The translations under genes and the position numbers were made by a program. Positions 46,143-55,925 of a DNA stretch of 64,000 bases are shown one piece after another. The DNA is from Acanthopagrus latus (taxonomy: Eukaryota; Chordata; Actinopteri; Spariformes; Sparidae): the NCBI RefSeq assembly GCF_904848185.1, contig NC_051043.1, forward strand, positions 13,256,310 through 13,320,309, given 5' to 3'. Numbering within the stretch: position 1 is the stretch's first letter; each line of letters opens with the position of its first letter. Under the pieces are notes generated by a model. It did not search any database. It had not been told where the DNA came from and was given only the letters and a program-made list of their open reading frames with translations.

Positions 46143-47497
46143 CAGGGACAGAACCTGGCGTGTTATTCTGCCTCAGCCTCATCTTAACGTTCGTCTTCTC
46201 CCAGTGAAGTAGTGTATAAACAAAAGCACAACTTCCCCGGAGGGACAGGAAAGTGCAATTACTCTGAGGTATTCCTACTCCCCGCTAGGCCTCCAACGCT
46301 TTTGCAGTGCAGTGAACGAGTGGCTTCACCGTCTGAAACAGTTTAACGTGAAATAAAACACTCAGTGAAATGATCCTGGATGAGTTTTTATTGTACGCTG
46401 TTCACCCACTCCATGTCCTGCAGTTTGTTGCTGCGGTTGGGTAACATCCCGTTGTGGGGGAACGTAGCATAACATATACAGATGTAGCAGGGATGACCGC
46501 AGACCAGAACACGCTTATTTTAATCTCGCAATACACAGCGCCCCAATGTACGCGCCGCTGAGCATCGCCGGTGCTGAAAAATAGCACACTGTGGGCGTAT
46601 TACAACCACACTGGACCCATTGTGTATGAGCTGTATAAAACGTCAGCTTGAGATCCATTAAAATGCAGCCCGGCCTGCTGACCGGCCTGCTCTTTATTCA
46701 CTGCAAAAAGCGGATCGTGTGCTTAAACGTGCAGCACTTAGGCATACATCTCTCTCAGCGCTTTTCTCCAGCTTTCTCGCTCTCAGTCAGCAGTCAGGAA
46801 AATGTGGGTAAACAACTCAGGACCAACAACTCACCATCACTTCATCATTCAAGACTTCGGGGTGGCATAATTGGCGTCATGAGAAGTGTGTGCGCTGGCG
46901 TCCTGGTCAGTCAGTCGCCATTAAAAAAACCCACAACGACACCCGGTCCTGTCACCCCTGCTCTCTGAGCACGTAACCCCTGCAACGAGAAGTGAGAGGA
47001 AAATGAAAAAAAAAAAAAAAAAAAGGCTTCATCCGGCTGAGAGGGAGAGAGGGAGGTGCTGTGGTGGTCTGTTGCTCCGGTAATGACGTTCAGTCATGGA
47101 GGGGTGGAGGGGTTAAGCAGGGGAATGCAGTATATCTGTTTAATATCCCAATGAATTATTAGTTGCCTGCTTGCAAATTTAATGCGTCTACATTGCAATC
47201 CAATGGCCTCACTTCAAAAGGCTGAGTGCGCACGTGACGTGTGATGAATCGTGTGTTTTATCTGTGAAACATGTAGGAATGTAGACCATAAAATCAGCAT
47301 TTACCTGCTTTTTTATTTGAAGGGGAGTATTTATCATGATGGGAGAGCCGAGTGTGTCTGTGTGCAAGTGCTGTAAGAGTGCCCTTGTGCTGTATATACG
47401 CGTGATAGATGCATTTTTTTGCTCATGCATGACACATGTTCGCTAATCTTGGATTGTATGTACACACGCAGGCTTGCATTCAGTGCAAATTCTCATG
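46143..47497. other. Intergenic or intronic stretch, nothing recognised
   Basis: A-tract of about 20 at 47005-47024; no exon or known repeat otherwise. Confidence 0.4.
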
Positions 47498-47905
47498 TTA
47501 AAGGACGAGTTCAACCCAAAAAGTCGACGAAACCTTTCTGGAACTTCACAGTATAACAGCTGAAGTAGATGGGGACTTGTTTTAAAGGTGCTATTTGTGA
47601 GAGAAGCAGATTTTTGAGTCTAATTGTCAATGCCCGAAAGATTTTGACGATTCGACAAATCGTTTGACAGTCAGCTTTTCCTACAAATAGTATCTTTAAA
47701 AAAAGTCGCCATCTACTCCCCATTGGCAACATTAGTTGTGCCCTTTATCAATCTTCGCTGTAGAAGCGAAAACCTTTAGCGTGCGGTGAATGAGTTTGAT
47801 CGTCTGTCTAGGGCATAAATCAAATCTTTTTAAATCACTTTCAGGCAGAATGAGGGTGAGTATATAATGTCTGAAATCATTTTTTTGGGTGAACTTATCC
47901 TTTAA
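47498..47905. mobile_element. TTAA-bounded MITE, family C, copy 1
   Basis: TTAA at 47498-47501 and 47902-47905. The left terminus TTAAAGGACGAGTTCAACCC and the reverse complement of the right terminus, TTAAAGGATAAGTTCACCC, agree apart from three differences, giving about 20-bp inverted ends. At 408 bp without a coding frame it is a non-autonomous element of a TTAA-targeting type (piggyBac-like) or a related fish MITE. Confidence 0.75.
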
Positions 47906-47987
47906 TGGCTCACAGGAAGGAATGCAAATGTGTTTATCTAATGTTCTCCTAATCATCAAGTTTCTCCTCCCAGACATCCTCTCAGAA

Positions 47988-47988
<1 letters not shown>

Positions 47989-48058
<70 letters not shown>
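47989..48058. repeat. (CA)n microsatellite, 35 units
   Basis: Uninterrupted CA repeat, the longest in the window. Confidence 0.97.
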
Positions 48059-48059
<1 letters not shown>

Positions 48060-51000
48060 CCAAAACACAAGGACATCAGCAGATCATTTGTCTATTCTCC
48101 AATTTCTCCCTCCCCTTACTTGTTTTCTTAAATTGAAACAAACAAATGCGTAAAAGTCCTTCCAGGGAGGGAGCAGATAATAAGTTCCACATTAAACTGT
48201 GGCATGTAAATCGTTCCTGAATACTGCGAGAGCGTTTATGGACAATAAAGCCATCATTGCAGCCCACAATTTACGAACTGTCACAGAATATTAGTCCTAG
48301 AGCGACTGGAGTGTTTTAATGGCAGAAAAATTGAGCGAGAGTGCGCCAGAGTTTTGTAGTTTCCAGATAAGGCCTCAAAGTGTTGGAGTAAGACCTCTCG
48401 CTTATCTCCCACTCTTTTATTCATACACTGCTGCGTTTCTGCAGCTCTTCACAGGGAGGAGCTGAGACTGCAGAGAGAAACGGATGACTTTGAGACGCCA
48501 CTTGTGAGACAGAGCGAGGATAAACCGAGGAGGTCAGGAGTTCTTTGTGTTCTGTCTTTCTGTTTGACTCTTCTCTCCGCCACTTTCGATTCAGTGACTT
48601 CAGAAACAGTCCTACCAAAACTGACACAAAGTGTGGCCTCTTCAACACACAGAAGAGGTACCACACTCGATCTTCACTGATACGACACAATTCTTAGTGT
48701 GAACCTATATATCTTGCATATCTCACTTTAATCCGCACTTATCTGTAACTCACATAGCCTCAGATCATGTCAGGCAAGCAGAGCCTCCACTGTTGAGGGT
48801 GCAGCACCAGAAGACTTTTTAAAGACTCAGTCAATTGCAGATGAAAGATGGAGCGAAGGCCTCTAATTCAGCAAACCTCTGATCAGCTGGAGAGGTCCGT
48901 GAGCGAGAAAAAGGAGAGCCGTGAGGAATCTTCCTCAGCTCAGTCAGAGCGGAGTGGTGATGATAGTGATAATGATGATGATTGAGATGATGAATCATAA
49001 GGCTTCCAGAGCACAGGCGACAGCAAGGAGTTAGCACATCTATTATTCCTGGTGATCAGAACACCGGCTCGCTCTGTCCCTCATCTCTGACACTGACACT
49101 GTGAGGACTTTGTTTCTCTCCTTGTCTTGAACCAGATTCTCTGTGTGCCTTATAAAACAGGAAGGAGGCAGGAAGGGAAACCTGTTTATAACTGATTTAG
49201 CTGGTTAATGTTTGTAAGAACTTTTGTTAGAGCCATGCACAAACATTCTTTTTTTTGTATGAATATATGGGTATTTTAAGCCCCACACTTGAGCTGGAAA
49301 ACACACCTGTTTGAAATGCAGTTTAATCCTTAGGTGCATTTGCATGCGACTGTTGTCCAGCAGCAGATGAACTGAAATTGCAAAGGGTTTTCGCATGTGG
49401 TTCTAATCTATGAAACTAGAGATGAGGAAGCCAAACAATCAAATAACTAAATGTCTGGAATTATGTACTGTATGTTTCCTGAATGCTGAGCTGAATATGA
49501 GGTACACCATGTGGAGAGAATGAGTCGGGCAGTGTGTCGATAGAGAAAAACACGGGCACTCTTATCTCTCTGCTATAGGAGCCAGGAGCACGCCAGCATG
49601 TGCGCCAAACAGCCAACAACCAACAGTCAACTCAAACGCATGTAATTAATTCACAATCAATTATGCACAAAAGTGCACAGGATGAAATTAAAATGGGAAC
49701 ACCATGGCAACAACACAGGCAGATATGCAGTCAGTATGAGGGTTTGGTAGAAAAAGGAAAAAAAATAAGTATATGTTTTGATGCCAAATACATAACACTG
49801 TTTCTTTTATTTATAACTACTGACAGAAGTCAGAGTTTGTTTCTCCTAGTTCCACCTGAGATAACATCTCATTTAAGATAATAAAACAAAGTTAAAGTTA
49901 GCAAAGAGCTGAAGATGAAAAAAAAACAAACAAACAAAAAAAAACAATAAAAACAAAAGAAAGCAAATAAATAGTTAACATTAAAAAAGGTATCCAAGTT
50001 ATTGGAAGGCCTGGGGAAACAGTTATGGTTTAAGTGTTGTTTTAAATGAGCTGACCTCGGGTATTCAGGAGCTCGCTCCACAGGTGAACTAAAAGCTGCT
50101 CTACCTTGCTTGATGGTGCATTAGGCAGTAAACTGAGAACATACACGCTAAGATTTTTTTATTTTTATGCAGGGCTGATCTTCAATCGATGTAAATGTGG
50201 TAGAAATGCCAATGTTTCAGTCATGATGTTGACCCCGTCTGCTCTCTCACATCTCGACGCTGCCTCAAAACAGCTGGCATAAGCTGTTGGACATTCTTCT
50301 CATTAGCATGTGCGACGTGTTTCCACTTACTTGTTTTATTGAGTCTTTTGCTTTCGTTGTTCTACAGCTGTTGGAAAACAGCATTCAGGTGCACGACACC
50401 TACCTCAATCAGAAGAATTTGACTCTTGCCAATCGGTTTATGCTTTCGCCATACTGTAACAGTCAGGCGTATTCTTCATGTGACTGCATGCACTGAACCG
50501 TGAGGTCCATAGCGCGATACCATTCCACTCCTAAATCTGAATTTAGCTGATGAAACTAAGGTCCTGGTGTTTCATAGATGGCCATCATTCACATTCATAT
50601 GACTAAACACCAAAAATAATACAAACAAACAAAAAAAGGTGTCTTTCATAATGTCATCCTGCATCCAGACTTGCAGAAAACCATGCAGAAAAACAATCGT
50701 GGTTATTTGTGAAACTGCCATGGAAATGCTACTATCTGTAAGCAAAGTAGAGACTTGACGTCAGCGATGATGTGAGGGTGATGCAGTTTGGCGACACACT
50801 CCTTAGCTGCGTGTTTGGCTTCGTTTGACAGCCCACTATTTAGTCCACCAAATACGTGTTGCCTGTCTTCCATCTCCTCTACAATTGTAGTGATCTTGTC
50901 TTCCATAAGGTTTCATTTTCTCTTTTGGTCCATGGCTATTTTTGGCTGAACCTTCATCTATGCTGGTACCATATAAGGGGGAAAAAAATCCCCTGACATG

Positions 51001-51855
51001 TTTTGTCACAAGAAGATCACAAATGTGTAAGTTACAAATGGGATTCTTATAACAAGCTTAAGCAAGGCCATCTTTTATTTATCAACATCAGCACAGCGGT
51101 GATATAATCTCAACACTAAGTTCAAGTAAGAATCCAAGCATGTTTTTATAAATGGGGCCCTTGTTGGCAGTATGTGAGCAGCATCGGTGGCGATGCAGTG
51201 AGCAGCAGCACTTCAAGCATGACAGACATCTCCACACGTTATCAAGTGAGACGCAAGCCCAAGCAGGAGTCGGGATCGCGTTTTAAATGTGAGATAGATT
51301 CCATTAACATTGAGCTGTGCAGCTTCTCAGTAAAGCGGTCGCAGGAGTATTGTCACTTCTTTCCCACCCACCTGCCTTCGTCTGATCTTCCCTCCAGCAA
51401 CATGCTGTGAAACATAACTGGATCAAACGGATATGAAAATGTGAGAGCGGTTTCAGCTTCTCTCACCTGGCCTCACAGCTACATGTACAACTGATTTAGT
51501 TCTTTTAAAGCTTAAAATGACACATATTGTGGTTTTATTGCATTAGTTTTTTTACTTGTATGTATTTATTTATTTTTTTTATCTCCTTAATGCATTGTGG
51601 TGCTTTTCAAATTCCTTCTCTAAACCATTATTCCTTTGTATTACATTTTCTCAGTTGCCTCTCTGCCTTTCTTTTCATTCACCTTTATCTGCACCCAGTG
51701 TTTTATTGAATGTCTCTGGTAATGTTATTTGTAAAGCACCTTATTATGAAGCCATACGAAAGATTATAATGAAAAAGTACCCAATCTTGTCCAAAAAGTC
51801 TCTGCCAGTCAGAAAAGGTCACACAGCAAATGATCAAAGCAGAATAACAAAATAT
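48059..51855. other. Intergenic or intronic stretch, nothing recognised
   Basis: GAT-rich run at 48955-48995, A/CAAA-rich run at 49916-49965. Small open frames at 50703-50906 (minus) and 51174-51410 (plus) show no domain. Confidence 0.4.
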
Positions 51856-52308
51856 TTAAAGGGCAACTCCGCTGGTTTCACACAAGTGTGCTGACATGCC
51901 TTGGGGAGTACAACTGCATGTGGAAAAATAGTAGTACAAAGCCTTTTTTGGCTCCAAATCAAGCAGCACGTAATCTGATAAACTGCTTCCAGTGATGTCA
52001 CTGAGTGACTAAGTTGCATTGTGGGTAATGTAGGCACCAGGTTTTGAAAAAAAAAAAAAAGGTCCACTATCTAACATTGCAGTCCTATAATCCTGTTCGA
52101 TGCAAAAAACTGGAATCCAGATTACCCACAATGCAATTTTGCTATTGCGTGACATCATGGGAAGCAATATATCAGATTACAAGCAACTTCCTCTGCAGAC
52201 ACAAAATGTTTTATGCTACTTGTTCCCCCCTCCCCTATATATGCAGTAGTACTCCCAAACACCTGTAAACACACTTCAATATGTAAAATTGGTGGTGTTA
52301 CCCTTTAA
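51856..52308. mobile_element. TTAA-bounded foldback MITE, family D
   Basis: TTAA at 51856-51859 and 52305-52308. Left end TTAAAGGGCAACTCC and reverse-complemented right end TTAAAGGGTAACACC match at 13 of 15. Inner arms also pair: CATTGTGGGTAATGT near 52018 against ATTACCCACAATGCAA near 52122. The whole 453 bp can fold back. No transposase frame. Confidence 0.75.
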
Positions 52309-52649
52309 TGAGAAACATCACGAATATGTAAAACAAACCAATAATTGAGGAAAATCTGTGCAAAACAATAAAGTATCCATTATGATGAAAACAGAGAAGG
52401 TTTGTCTGATAGCCGCCATTAAATGCGCTGCTCTCCATTAGTGTCAACCTTGTGGAATGATATCCATCCTCTGGAACTGTCACGGTTTGTTGAGCCGCGT
52501 TGTAAGCGGATGCAGACACTTGTTTGTCTTTTGTAGTGTTCATATTGTATTCATGATGTAGAGCTGTTACCGGTTCATGGATGAGTGGGCCTCATGTGGT
52601 TCAAAGTGTCTGGTGTCTCAACAAAAGGCTGAGCAATCACTTCAAACAA

Positions 52650-52880
52650 AGCTCTCGACGATTCATTTTTTTTCGAACGCCGCCATCGTTTTAAGCAGAC
52701 TGCCGATCAGAAGGCCAATGGTTTGATTCCTCCAGTCGGCATTTGAAATTTAATTGGAGAAAGTGAAACAGTAACAATCACTCTTTCGTCAACAACTGCT
52801 GAGGAGCTGTCCTTGATCCCAGCACACATCCCCTCCCAACATGGCTCCAGTGAAAGCTCCAGGCACCAGCATGTGTGAAT
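52650..52880 (+). mobile_element. tRNA-derived SINE, degenerate
   Basis: A good B-box, GGTTTGATTCC, at 52720-52730 is preceded by CCGATCAGAAGGCCAAT and followed by CCAGTCGGCATTTG, AGTGAAACAGTAAC, CAACTGCTGAGG and GGCACCAGCATGTGTG, the ordered words of a common spiny-rayed fish SINE. The A-box is not clear. Confidence 0.6.
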
Positions 52881-53794
52881 ATATATTTGAACAGCCTTCT
52901 CTCAGATAAATAGATAGACCAAACAGGCCTGCTTGAAATGCAGAGCTGTAGAAAGCATAACGGTAAACACAAAATATTTTGCCCTGACCTCCTGAGAGAC
53001 AACAAGCTACAGAAGAACACTTAACCCGAGTGCTGCAGCCATTATTCATGGAAACACTCCTGCAAGAGTGTTTGGGCTTTTAAACAGCCATTTGTAAATT
53101 CTTTCAGCGGATATCTTGAATAAATGGCAAGTCACACCTTCACACGTCAGACAGGGTATGCATAGAGTATGGTTCAGCTCTCGTGTCTTTGTAACCGAGA
53201 GATCCTCTAATAAGTCTGCTTTGATCCATTGCTCCCTTTTTTTGAACAACGCAATTACGAGAAACTTTCAAAACCGCGAGAAGCCAAGAGCTGTCACGGC
53301 TGGACAGATTTTCTAAACCCTGTTAACTCTGAATCACAACTTAATTATCGTGTAATCTCAAGATAACAAGCTCTTTCCTTGTGATCACGTATTAATTATC
53401 TTGTCATCCCAGTATAACAAACTTTGTTTTCTAGTTAAAAACAGGGGCAAAAAAACACAGTTTCAAGTTTGGCTTTCATGTTTTTAGCTCAAGATGGCTG
53501 CATGCTGGTTTAACAACTCCCTTATGTTGGTCACACTGTAATACACACGTTTCAATAGAATAGAGACTCATGTTGTCAATCACTTACTCATTATCTAAAA
53601 GAATAAGTGCATTAGTGATCATCAGATGCATTAAAGCTTTGAAGCTGCCACACTCACAACTCATATCTTAAGTATTTACAGAGAATGAAATATATTGTGG
53701 ATTAACAACGATCGAGTTCACTGTTGACCTCGAGGACATGTTGGCTGGTTAATTCTCTGGCAGAATGCTCTTTGGTTTGATTCACATAATGAAA
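52881..53794. other. Intergenic or intronic stretch, nothing recognised
   Basis: 53331-53440 has paired AATTATCxTGT.ATC.C.xxATAACAA.CT motifs in tandem (two units about 65 bp apart); otherwise unique. Confidence 0.4.
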
Positions 53795-53890
53795 CGCGCA
53801 CAAGGTCAAAGTCACAGTGACCTTGCATCTGCCTCATTCTTGTGAAAGCAATATCTCATGAACACCTTGAAGGTTTTATTATCCAGAGAT
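53795..53890. mobile_element. Fragment of a fish repeat carrying AGGTCA inverted half-sites
   Basis: AAGGTCA (53802-53808) and TGACCTT (53818-53824) are inverted with a 9-bp spacer; AGGTCAaAGTCAC also forms a DR1-like nuclear-receptor element. The following CATTCTTGTGAAAGCAATATCTCATGAAC words are those of an abundant fish repeat. Confidence 0.55.
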
Positions 53891-53929
53891 ACATAGATGA
53901 TAGAATTTAGATACTATAGATGATCCTGT

Positions 53930-54054
53930 ATATTATATTATATTATACTATATTATATTATATTATATTATATTATATTATATTATATTATATTATATTA
54001 TATTATATTATATTATATTATATTATATTATACTATATTATATTATATTATATA
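53930..54054. repeat. (TATTA)n pentanucleotide microsatellite
   Basis: About 24 units with occasional TACTA variants; it opens a TYR/ILE-rich frame that is not a protein. Confidence 0.95.
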
Positions 54055-54119
54055 ACCGTGTTCAGTGCTTTTTTGAAAACCATTAAAGTGATTATTCAAC
54101 TGTGTTAAAGTGCAGTTAA

Positions 54120-54262
54120 AAATGCAGTCTGAAATGAAACACTCATTTGTCCTCACACATCTCCAATTGATTGTGACTGACCGAGCTGGTTGCCTGTACT
54201 TGTAAAAACTTGTGAGACCTGTCAGTAAAAACAAAGCTAACCCACGACCCTCTGGAGAACTA
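54120..54262. repeat. Diverged repeat pair, member 1
   Basis: AATGCAGTCTGAAATGAAAC ... GGTTGCCTGTACTTGTAA ... CACGACCCTCTGGAGA. The same word order recurs at 55107-55205, about 985 bp downstream, in the same orientation with roughly three quarters identity by eye. Confidence 0.6.
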
Positions 54263-54287
54263 ACAATTGGTCTGACCTAGTATTTTT

Positions 54288-54415
54288 CAATTCTGGTCCT
54301 GTGGCCCTCTGCCATGCATGTTTCAGATGTTTACCTGCTCAAACACACCTAATTTAAACCAATGGGTTGCTAGGGGGTTTCCCAAAGGACCAGGAATGTG
54401 AAACACCAGTCTTGC
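54288..54415. mobile_element. Dispersed DNA-transposon-like repeat (CTGGTCCT...CACACCTAATT type)
   Basis: TTCTGGTCCTGTGGCCCTCTGCC, GCATGTTTCAGATGTTTACC, CTCAAACACACCTAATTTAA and GGACCAGGAATGTG are the ordered words of a common fish hAT-like MITE. Confidence 0.65.
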
Positions 54416-55106
54416 CTATAGACTGTTACCAGAACTGACACACTATGACTAGTCGACTACTTTGTTTTGAGGATGTTTTAGAGCTTAAATAAAAGTTGAA
54501 TGTTAGACTAGACCAAGTTTTGTTGGGCTTTCAGCATTCATTCTTGTGTAATGCTCTTTAGTGTGATGTCCTCTTTATAAATATCTTCAGCAGCTTCAAG
54601 CTGTAGATTTGGTTACCAGAGAGATGCAGGAGATGTTGATAACACACAAATTTGGCATTTATCTGAAAACAAAAATAACAGGCACAAGAAAAGTATACAG
54701 CAGCAATTTAGAATGGCACGCAAAATTAAAAAAAGTTAAACACCAATTTGCTGCTGCAGAAAATAATTCCTCTTATCTTAATTAGCTCCTTCCTTTTTCA
54801 ATTAAAAAATATTGCTTCAAACATAACTGTATTTTTCTAACTTCTTGTATCTGTGATGGCCCAATCCAGCCATTTAAACAGACATGTTATAAAGATATGT
54901 AACACAACTATCAGAGCTATTTAAACACCTCGCATCATTAACATCGGGCCTCCGGAGTACACCTCACTGTAAAGTATACATTGTTAAATGGCCATGATTG
55001 GATGAGCATCAAATGTCCAGACAACAACTCAATTAAATGTCATTTTTGAATGAATATCCAAACTGCTTGGTGTGCCTTTCAAGAGATTCACCATCAATGA
55101 TTATCA
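54416..55106. other. Intergenic or intronic stretch, nothing recognised
   Basis: AT-rich, unique. Confidence 0.4.
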
Positions 55107-55205
55107 AAATGCAGTTCCAAATGAAATCAGATGGCTTTATGGTTGCCTCTACTTGTAAGACTTGTCCCTGAAAACAAATCCAACACACGACCCTCTAGAG
55201 AGAAA
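55107..55205. repeat. Diverged repeat pair, member 2
   Basis: AATGCAGTTCCAAATGAAATC ... GGTTGCCTCTACTTGTAA ... CACGACCCTCTAGAGA; partner at 54120-54262. Confidence 0.6.
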
Positions 55206-55779
55206 ACCAGTGAAATACTCAGGATGCAAGTCATTTTGTCTTTCAGCCAAATGAATGGGGAATTCGATAATGTGTAGCTTACCATTGTTGGTTCTTGGCT
55301 GGTGAGTGAAGCATATCTACCAGCCACTTAAATATTTCAACAGCATGATGGCTGGTAGCTGGTCATTGTTTAATGCCTTGGCAATGCTGCTCCATCGACT
55401 CTGACAGCAAATCTTTCTCACACAGTTTATGAAACATAAATGTTGACAGGTAAGGAGGTAAGTTATGAAAGGGATAATATGAGTGAGAATTTGCAATAAT
55501 ATAACTTGCTTAAGATGCTTAACGGCAGATAAACTGGATAACTTATACCGTATTGTAGAAAGAACAATACATATTGACATAGCAGCTCTAAGTTTGGGAG
55601 ATTTGATGAGTTTTATTTGCCTTCTTCTCCTTCCAACTTTATTAATTCATCTCAACATGACTGATTCTGGTATACTTTACAACCCCTATGGATTTAAAGA
55701 GTTCTGCAAGATAAAAATGTGTGTAGAAGAGAAATATAAGTGAATTGTGTAGTATACATTAATTCATAGCTCTCTGCCT
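55206..55779. other. Intergenic or intronic stretch, nothing recognised
   Basis: AT-rich. A plus frame at 55483-55743 is open for 86 codons but has no recognisable domain. Confidence 0.4.
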
Positions 55780-55925
55780 GTCGCCGCTGCCTCTCTGAAA
55801 AGCCGTCCCCCTTCCGACGGGCCGTTCCTCCGAGGGGGCCGCCGTGCGCGAGCTGCTGAGGCAGCAACAATGAAGCAGCAGCAGCAGCAGCAGGCCCACG
55901 ACAGCAGCAGCCGGCAGCCATTATC
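55780..55925. other. Isolated GC-rich, CpG-rich block with (CAG)n
   Basis: A 145-bp island in AT-rich surroundings, with CCGTCCCCCTTCCGACGGGCC, GGGGGCCGCCGTGCGCGAGC and six CAG units at 55873-55893. Both strands are open: plus gives MKQQQQQQ..., minus gives a frame from ATG 55921 (MAAGCCCRG...AAAAAA...) with a favourable start context. It could be a first exon with promoter, an isolated retro-fragment or a regulatory CpG island; I cannot assign it. Confidence 0.4.

Noticed and set aside
47732..48131. CVCVCV and THTHTH frames
   Set aside because: Translations of the long (CA)n microsatellite.
50703..50906. 67-codon minus-strand frame MEDKITTIVEEMEDRQHV
   Set aside because: Possible transposon-protein fragment, but I could not match it to any family and it has no flanking element ends.
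51174..51410. 78-codon serine-rich frame starting MSSIGGDAVSS
   Set aside because: Looks protein-like at first glance but has no recognised domain, promoter context or splice sites; length is within chance.
53920..54108. 62-codon YIILYYIILY frame
   Set aside because: Translation of the (TATTA)n microsatellite.
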